A stretch of DNA of 13,704 nt from Phoronis pallida (Eukaryota; Phoronida; Phoronidae). Below are positions 1-7,313 of this stretch, piece by piece (the first letter of the stretch is position 1; each line of letters begins with the position of its first letter). Below the pieces are notes generated by a model. The model worked only from the letters and a program-made list of their open reading frames with translations, was not told where the DNA came from and did not search any database. The stretch is taken from assembly GCA_028565715.1 (NCBI GenBank), contig JAOXYC010138886.1, positions 1 through 13,704 of the forward strand, in the 5' to 3' direction. Made by a program: the position numbers and the translations under genes.

Positions 1-80
1 CTCGTACACACACTTTCAAGTTGATTTGAATTTTGACCCCAGATCCTCACCAACAAGGAGACAGTATCTTTAATATTTGT
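1..80 (+). repeat. Terminal fragment of the fold-back repeat family
   Basis: About 70 bases match the right arm of the palindromes at 4533-4819 and 4990-5336: TTGATTTGAATTTTGA, then CCAGATC, then GGAGACAGTATCTTTAA. The element is cut by the window start, so its full extent is unknown. Confidence 0.7.
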
Positions 81-1948
81 TATTCTCTTTTTACATTGTA
101 GTTTTCGCGCTATCAATTTACCCGCATTTTTATTTTTTTTACTGGTTTAGTTGGCTTTTTTAGTTCACTGTTTTGTGTTCATGTGTGAATTGTGATTGTA
201 CATTCCTGGATAAAAAAAAATAAAGTCAATCCTCTTTTGAGATTTTGTTCAATCACAACAAGTTCGGGTAATTCGTGAGTCCGATGTCACACCGTTCCTC
301 AGGCATAATAAAGGTTGAATGAAAAAACAATCTACGGTACCGCAAAGAAAGCGGTGTGATAAATCTCCGTAGATGAAACGAATTGCGAATTCATTTCTAT
401 AAGTTTACGTAGCTTGCGGCCATCCCTCTCTCATCCAGACCATGTAATCATTTTGATAACAATATCTTACTGCATTTTTTTCAAATGTTTAAACGAATAA
501 ACAAATAGATAATTTCTCGAGGCAACGATGTGACATTTTGATAACAATTTCTCACGATTAAATGAGTTTCTTAACACGAGGAAATAAACATGCCTGCGAG
601 CAAAAAAAAACGACAAAGAGAAACCAAGACAAAATGCCTATACAATTTAAAAGCTTTGATGTTTACGAGTCTAACAGAAACAAAACATTTTTTAAAGTTT
701 TGGCAATGTTTTTTTGAGTTTTTATTCATTTAATTATTTTCCTTACAAACATCATCATATTCTAAAGGTTGGATCATTATTGTCATGAGGACACGCTAAT
801 TGGGGGTTTGTATCAGCATAATTAAATCGTTATTGTTTAAAGGCGTACATCGCTACTAATCAAATCAATGTTATCAACGTTTCAATGACGATGTCTCGTC
901 GTTTTTTAATAAAAGTCAATATGTTCGCGCCAAACCGTATAACTGCCTTCATCCTCTTTTGTAAACATAGTTTTGATTGGTTACAGTAGATCTCAACTAT
1001 ATCATATGTCAGTGTCGATATTTAATCAAAACCTTACATTGGCGCAAGAAAAACAGACTTCCTGACACGGTGGTATCCAAAATGCTCAGATAAAGATTCA
1101 GTTCATAGTAAAATCTCAACACAATCTAGGCCATTCAAAAGTTAGATATTACATGCCGTAGTCGCAATACCTTTAAGGGGCATTATAAAATCTACTTAAA
1201 CGTTTATAAGGACATACGAATTCAGACCTGCCTGACTTTTTTCAAATCGGTTAATAATAAAGAATATGTCATTCGAATAAAAAGCTTGATGATCACCCGA
1301 TTAAATAACCCAGTGCTAAGGATGACAATATTCATGTATACTTTAGTCTGAGTTCGTTTTTTTAAAACATTTAAATTCGTAGGGTTATATTAGCTCATTT
1401 ATACAAATTAAGAATAAAATGGAATCAAAACTGAATGACACATCAACGGTAATGTCTGATATCAGGAAATTTCATCATTTCTATTTCGCCTCAAATAGAA
1501 AAGAGAGCAAACTAATAAACAATTTTGAATACAATTTTTAAAATTGCTCATCATAGGATTTTTTTTGCATTTTAAGATGTTGTAGATGCAATTGTTATGG
1601 ACTGGGATAAAGGTGCTCAATTAATTGTATGAATGGGTTATTTACAATTAAAATCTAAGTAATTTTTCTTCTTTTAATTCTTTTAGATAGTTGCTCAATT
1701 TTATGTGAGTGTGTTTGTTTTGAACATTTTCAAAACAGGTATTTCCCATTAAAACCATGACCTTTAAGGAGTTAATACTCTTGTCGGCACAAATTAAAGT
1801 GGCAATCTGTCAAACAAAAAATGCAATCCCGGGCACTAATACCAGACTTATAGGAAAACAGTTTTGTTATTGCATGATATGTGAAACAATTTCTAAGCAA
1901 TACCCAGGACTAGCTTGAGGCAAACAAATCCTGCCCCTATTCTAGAAA
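81..1948. other. AT-rich intergenic stretch, no gene seen
   Basis: Long AT-rich sequence with many homopolymer runs and stops in all frames. No coding exon, RNA gene or clear repeat was recognised. Confidence 0.6.
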
Positions 1949-2193
1949 GTAACCGTATAGTCAGGCAGTTGAGCGCATGCGCCTATAAGCGTAATAATGC
2001 TTTTTTCTCTCAAAGTTCCCCCAAAATAGGCGCGTGGGTTCCGCGATTAGGCCAATGTTAACCGGGCGCTCAGGCGCACTTTCGACATGTTAATTTCAAC
2101 ACTCACTCTGCTCAATTTCCCCGCAAGATAGGTTCATGGGCCTATCGTTCCGCGATTAGGCGCATGCGCTCATTTACGGGGCTGTACGGTAAC
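1949..2193. mobile_element. Inverted-repeat (MITE-like) element, GC-rich against its flanks
   Basis: Ends are inverted: GTAACCGTATAG at 1949-1960 against GTTACCGTACAG read backwards from 2193. A perfect 15-bp inner arm, GAGCGCATGCGCCTA at 1971-1985, is repeated inverted at 2157-2171. Inside, TTCCGCGATTAGGC occurs directly at 2039-2052 and 2148-2161 as part of a longer imperfect direct repeat (about 2006-2053 and 2106-2162). No coding capacity. A target duplication is not clear. Confidence 0.6.
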
Positions 2194-2835
2194 ATATAAT
2201 GTATGATATTTCATCTTCCAAAAAGGAAACTTTCTAATAATGACATACACAGGCTATGGGAACAACATGAACACGGACCGCACAACTCGGCACACGGACC
2301 AACACATGGGGGCACTCAGCTGATTCCATCTTCGTTTGGGCCTTTATTTCATTCGCAATCGGCGAATCTCAATTTGCTCCCATTGTTTCAATCTTCAATA
2401 CTCTTTCAAATGGCTTGTCTGCTACAGCTTCGTTGAAAGAGTGGGTAGTCCCTCTCACTTGCGCTAGCTCCCAAGTCTGGAGGCTCCCAAGTCTGGAGTA
2501 CCTGAGATGAGCATACCCTCAGGACGGTGGAAAGTGAGACTGGACTGCCCTGCCTTATCTAGCTGAGTGTACCCCTTAGCCTGATACACAGATTATTCAA
2601 GCTAAAAAAAGACTCCAATTTCTAAAATTCATCCTATTTGTAATGAATTCATTTATGGGTGACATTTCATAGCTTGTCTCCTGCCTTAAGTTTTATTATT
2701 TGTCGAGAAATGATTCACTTCAGAATGTTTTTCTTGTTACTGTACATTCTTAGAACTTCATAAACCACACCGAATTTTATCAGGAAATATCCACCTGGGG
2801 GGTCAAAACTTATTCAGATTCATCTTATTCTAAAT
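2194..2835. other. Intergenic stretch with a short tandem duplication
   Basis: Holds a 16-bp direct duplication, GCTCCCAAGTCTGGAG, twice in a row at about 2467-2498, within a locally GC-richer patch (about 2430-2590). An open frame at 2203-2436 resembles no family I know and is probably chance. Confidence 0.45.
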
Positions 2836-2960
2836 AATGAATTTGAAAAGACAGAAAAAATCCGAACTCAACTGGGAATCGAACCCAGGTCTCCATGAGT
2901 GCCGTCAGATGCTCTACCAACAGAGCTATCCAGCCCGTCCTAAATCTGTCTAAATCTTAA
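2836..2960 (-). repeat. tRNA-derived repeat, copy 1
   Basis: The minus strand at 2935-2865 reads as a degenerate tRNA: D-arm TAGCTC...GAGC, a perfect B box GGTTCGATTCC (at 2875-2885) and a CTGGG/CCCAG T-stem. The anticodon arm does not pair properly. The tail (T6 at 2860-2855, then CTGTCTTTTCAAATTCA) is identical to that of the copy at 13079-13199. Upstream of the tRNA head ATTTAGACAGA also matches copy 2, so the shared unit is larger than the tRNA. It is a SINE-like or tRNA-containing repeat, not a working tRNA gene. The boundaries are approximate. Confidence 0.75.
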
Positions 2961-2989
2961 CGATATTTTAAATAATATTGTTCAGATTC

Positions 2990-4530
2990 CAAAAAAATCT
3001 TATTTTAAGTATCGGCTTTTTGTGAATAGTTTTTAAAAAAATTGTTTAGATTTACTGTCATCGACTCAGAAAAATGTAGGAGAACTACATTGTAATGTTA
3101 TATTGCCGAGTAACTAAATATTTGTTTTGATATTCAATTAATGTAGTTTTATAGGGGAGGTGGGGTAAAACGTGACTTTTTTAATCTTTAAGGAGGTAAT
3201 TCAGTATTTGAGTATTCTTTGAAATAGTTCGTTATCTATCGCAACTGTTGTGAAAAAAATATTATAATTTGAAGTTTCATAATCATTGAAGCATTACATG
3301 TATAAAATTTGATCTAAAAATAATTTGAGATTTATTGAAGAATTACGTGAATAAAATTTCATCTCACAAATCTTACAGTTACGACAACTAAAATCATCTA
3401 TAAGCGCTAGTATTCTACATCACTATTTTCCATTCCAATCATACTTTCCGATTATCGTTTTGTAATAGCCTCGTGCTTGTGTCAATCAATGTTAATGCAT
3501 GAATACTATTGAATAGTCCTATGTATGTTCTACCTTTTTGATAGATTGGGAAACATTCTCAACTTGCCTCAAGATAAAATGATTCCTTGTCGCACTGTTT
3601 TCAACTATTCCGACAAATAAATTGATATCTTGATCTTTACAAAACTTGCCGGTAATCATTATACGATATTGACAAGAGCATTGTTGTTGAAATAATAACA
3701 ATTTTTCGCTTTGTCAAACATCACTCAAATTATGTTCCGATATAAATACTTATAAAAAATATTGAAGTCGCGTTTTGCCTTGAGCAAGATAACTCATAAC
3801 TAAATACTGTCAATGCGGAATTATTCTAGAAAACACCATCAAAACCCATCTGAATGTTTTAGTTATTTTCTAAAAATTTCTTTTGAAATCTAGTCAATGT
3901 CTTATCTTGAATACAGAATTGTTTTATTTTGTAGTTACATGGACGTTTTATTATAGAGAATTTTTCGTTTTAAGTAAAAAAGTCATGACTTCCAGTAATG
4001 ATTTGTGTTACTTGAAACACTTCAACCAAGTTATTTTCCATATTGAAAATGTCAATGAAGTATCAATTTTTTTCAAATTTTGACATGCAGTTTTAGGTAC
4101 AAAATTTTCATTATTAAAATACCGACATTTCCGGTGAAATCTATTTGTTCTTTTTTCAAATATGAAAAATTAAAATATCGTTTCTCAAAAGCGTCTCGAG
4201 TTATTTATAAATTGAATTATTTATTTATACATTCGATATGGGTGGTCAGCTTGCTAGCGGTTGTTCATACCTTTAGCTGATCACCTCATCAATATTATAA
4301 TATTGTACATTGTTTTATTGGTGAAATAAATATATTTAATTTCAAAAAATTTCGAGTTAAAATACACCGAAGTGCTACTACACTTTGCCTGCCTCGTCTG
4401 CAAATACGCATCATCAGCAGTATATACTGATTTAATATTTGAACTGGCTTGAATTTAACCCTTTAAAAATGTCATCGGAGTGGATTGTGTCACTATTCAA
4501 TTTATTGAAGTTCTTTTTGAAATATATATA
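2990..4530. other. AT-rich intergenic stretch with a small tandem duplication
   Basis: No gene recognised. 3265-3320 and 3321-3371 form an imperfect direct duplication of about 55 bp (TAATTTGA..., ATTGAAG.ATTAC, ATAAAATTT.ATCT). Open frames at 3519-3701, 3883-4083 and 4080-4280 are AT-driven, low in complexity and not recognisable. Confidence 0.5.
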
Positions 4531-4532
4531 CT

Positions 4533-4819
4533 GTCTCCTCGTTGGTCCCGATCTGGCGTCAAAATTCGAATCAACTAGACATGTTGTGTGTGAGTTCTTT
4601 GATGAACATAACTGACTTGCATCTGGGTGATTTGAGTGATGTTGTGTCCAATTTTAACCTTCTCTTAAGAGAAAGTTTGACTTTTTATCGGGTAAAAAGC
4701 TCTCAAATCACCCCTTACAGATTTTTACCCAGAAGTAAGTTAGTTATGTTCCCAAGACTTATACACAACATTTCTAGTTTATTTGAATTTTGACGCCAGA
4801 TCGTGACCAATGAGGAGAC
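4533..4819. mobile_element. Fold-back palindromic element, copy A
   Basis: Imperfect palindrome of about 287 bp. The left end GTCTCCTCGTTGGTCCCGAT is mirrored by the right end, where it reads ATCGTGACCAATGAGGAGAC. CTGGCGTCAAAATTC and TGTTGTGT recur on the opposite strand. The centre is TTCTCTTAAGAGAA at about 4660-4673. No protein-coding meaning: the two opposing open frames here resemble each other only because of the palindrome. Confidence 0.75.
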
Positions 4820-4989
4820 CTTAAAGATCCATACTAACATTTGAGAAAAAATCTTTAAAAATTCGATATCTTGCACTCCAGGCAATATTCTTTTGAAAGT
4901 CATAGACACCATTTACTATTAATACTACATGTAGTTTTATAGTATCAGAATATGCTCTGAAATTTTCAGGGGAATATCTTTTTCTATTT

Positions 4990-5336
4990 ACGTTAAAGAT
5001 ACTCGTTGGTGAGGACCTGGTGTCAATATTCAAATCAACTACAAATTTTGTGTATAAGTCCTTTGATGAATATAATTCATCTGAGTAAAAAAAATCAAAA
5101 AAATTTGTAAGGGGTAATTTGATAGCTTTTTATCCTAAAAAAATCTAACCCTGTCTTAAGACAGGGTTAGATTTAGAAACAAAAAGCTCTCAAAAGCCCC
5201 TTTACAGATTTTTCGAATTATTTTAAACCAAGATGCAAGTGAGTTTTGTTTATCAAGGGACTAATACGCAAAAAATCTAGTTGATTTGAATTTTGATGCC
5301 ATATCGTGACCAACGAGGAGACAGTATCTTTAACGT
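4990..5336. mobile_element. Fold-back palindromic element, copy B
   Basis: Palindrome of about 347 bp with outer arms ACGTTAAAGATAC (4990-5002) and its mirror GTATCTTTAACGT (5324-5336). The centre is a perfect 34-bp palindrome at 5141-5174 around CTTAAG. The arms match those of copy A and of the fragment at 1-80. The left arm has lost a TGTCTCC segment that the right arm keeps. Confidence 0.78.
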
Positions 5337-6281
5337 TTTTGTGAATATTCAACTATGGTTTGTGATAGGCACGTTAATATCATTATTTCCCACAATGGTT
5401 CAGGGACATTGTATGGTTTTTTACCACCGTATTCTCCCAAATGAGCCCAGGGTGTGCAAAAAAGGTACTCCGTTTTCAATCACAGCATAGATATTTTTGG
5501 GTTTAACTTAGTTAAAGTACTAAACCATTGTTAATGAACAATGGCCTATGGAATACTACAGGGTTTCTACCTGGATTACTATCAATGTTGACAACATTTT
5601 TGCATTTTAACTCTCAAGAATTACATGAAAAATTCCAAATATGAAAACCAATTGCTATCTTTGGATTGGCGTATGCGATCTGCACGTTTAAGAATTGTCA
5701 GATACAAAACCAGTTTTGTGCCAACATCGATAAGGAGGATAAATTCGTCTTTATGAATATTCTAGACATCTGGCGTACTCTAGAATCTGATATTATATTT
5801 CATCGTGATAATGATTTTTTTATTTCTTTATGTCATATCTATTCATATACTTGTTTTTCATCCAATCAATTTAATTTCCTGTATTTGTTTTGTCTGCGAC
5901 CTGTATAAAACCGAGATTTGAAGATGTTTTAAAAACTTAAATTAATGTTTATTCTTTAACTTCCAGAAAGTTATAATGTCAACTACATATAGTCAAGCTC
6001 CGAAGTGTTTGTCTTTTTGTTTACTGGTTAAAAGCATTGAGACAGTAATTTCAAAAGTATCAATTTTGTTATTTGACAAGTTTTCAATGCAGGGTTTTAT
6101 GAATCATGATAACGCGTCTTGAAAGTATTCGGAGCTGTTGTAATATGCTTTTAAATAATTATGAAATAATGAAAACTCAAACATACATGTAAGTTTCAGA
6201 AAACAAATGTAACGATTTTTAAACAAGAATTGAAAAATATCTTTTCATTTCTAGGTAACTCATGGTGTTTTTAAAACTCAG
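5337..6281. other. Intergenic stretch, only a small hairpin seen
   Basis: Contains a perfect 8-bp-stem hairpin, CCATTGTT-AATG-AACAATGG, at 5525-5544. Open frames at 5293-5490 (which starts inside palindrome B) and 5666-5908 match no family I recognise. GTATAAAA at about 5904 is far from the lectin start and is not taken as its TATA box. Confidence 0.45.
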
Positions 6282-6526
6282 CATCAGGGCCATGTATAGA
6301 AAGCATGGGAGGCAGAGATTGGCTTAAACGCGTGAAGTTGACCGGCACGTGGATAGGTTTTATTGACTACAACAACAAGATGACAACTTGTCAGGGAATA
6401 TATGTAGATGCTTATCATTGGCTTACAGAATTTGGCACATCTCATACATCAGAGTGCTCATACATATGGAATGATCGACATGTGGGCGTGGAAAGGAAAC
6501 GAAACAACATGATGATCGACGATTAA
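6282..6526 (+). CDS. Possible terminal exon of unknown protein
   Basis: An open frame from an AG at 6280-6281 (preceded by a short T tract) to TAA at 6524-6526. The peptide is unusual for random AT-rich DNA: five tryptophans and three cysteines, with segments such as GTWIGFIDYNNK, DAYHWLTEFG and CSYIWNDRHVG. GC content is higher than in the flanks, as in the lectin exons. I do not recognise the family. It could be the last exon of an upstream + strand gene, using the AATAAA at about 6621, a decayed gene piece, or chance. No matching upstream exon is visible and no good donor lies inside it. Confidence 0.3.
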
Positions 6527-6703
6527 AATATCAAGAACTGACAATTTGTCATCCTGAGGACCCGAGATAATTTTGAGCAATGTTATTCGCCCACTTCAGA
6601 TGAATGAAATTCTTGAATGTAATAAATACCAGTCGCACATCGAATGTTTCTCTATCTGCTTCAAGTTTTCTTCAAGACAGTTTCGACAGTAAAGTCAGTC
6701 ATC
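6527..6703 (+). promoter_or_regulatory. Likely 5' flank / 5' UTR of the lectin/TLDc gene
   Basis: The 177 bases between the preceding open frame and the chosen start must hold the proximal promoter unless an upstream non-coding exon exists. No convincing TATA box is seen. An AATAAA at about 6621-6626 could instead be the poly(A) signal of a transcript ending with the 6282-6526 frame. The start context is ATC-ATG with A at -3. Confidence 0.35.
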
Positions 6704-7313
6704 ATGTTCAAAATTGTCACTTTTCTGTTGTTGTTGGTTTGCGTCGATGCCTCCAGCCCGTCGCTGTTCAAACGAGTTCTGGAGGAGTCAATGATCGCGA
6801 TGATGAAGGAAGAGGCAAAGAAGGACGACACCTTCCGACAAACAGTTGTCAAGACATTGGTCAAGTTTGAGAAAGAAATCGTCACCAGCGTCAGTAAACA
6901 GATCAACACGAAGCTGGCTAACTTGGACAAGAATGCTGCTACTCACTCCAAGACGGTCGACAACTTTATTCAAACATTCAACAGGTATCGAAAACTGAGT
7001 AAAAATTCCGATTATAAAATCCAGGAGGACCTCAACCTTCTTTTGGCTACAGCATTCTGTCCACGCGGAGGTTACAAGTACCGTAACGGCGCCTGCTACA
7101 AGATCAGCGAGCAATCAGCAGACTGGGAAACAGCCAGGAAGAAATGTGTCGACGAAGGTGCAAGACTAGTTACCATCGAATCAACAAAAGAACAGACGAC
7201 ATTGAAGGAATTGATATCAGAGACGACTGATTCAAAAACTTCAGTATGGACGGGAGGACACAATGTAAAGGGTACATGGCTTTGGGACGGCGTTGGTACG
7301 AAGATTGACTGGA
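6704..7313 (+). CDS. Coding exon 1: signal peptide, coiled-coil stalk, N-terminal half of CTLD
   Basis: Residues 1-203 plus the first base of codon 204. The first 16 residues have a short charged start, a leucine-rich core and a V-D-A ending that suits signal-peptidase cleavage. Residues 20-115 are rich in K, E, L, V and I with few prolines, as in oligomerising lectin stalks. From F118 the CTLD begins: C119/C131 form the extra N-terminal hairpin of long-form CTLDs, W141 to C148 is the first helix, followed by the GARLVTIES strand/turn, then VWTGG (181-185) and TWLWDG (191-196). The exon stops straight after D202-W203, where the long loop of a CTLD normally begins. The donor site is GTAAGT at 7314, phase 1. 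Local GC content is clearly higher than in the flanking DNA. Confidence 0.9.

Noticed and set aside
2203-2436. 77-codon + strand open frame
   Set aside because: No recognisable domain, no good start context and no splice partners; likely chance.
4542-5033. Opposing open frames with similar peptides (IWRQNSN...) on both strands
   Set aside because: They arise from the two arms of the fold-back palindromes; similarity is mirror sequence, not a protein family.
5900-5915. GTATAAAA as a TATA box for the lectin gene
   Set aside because: About 800 bases upstream of the start codon with another open frame between; no evidence of an upstream exon.
6644-6646. Upstream in-frame ATG adding 20 residues to the lectin
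   Set aside because: Weaker start context (C at -3) and it would bury the clean signal peptide behind a second hydrophobic stretch; still possible as an alternative.
6604-7114. Other open frames on both strands overlapping lectin exon 1
   Set aside because: Shadows of the exon; they lack the signal peptide, CTLD motifs and splice continuity of the called frame.
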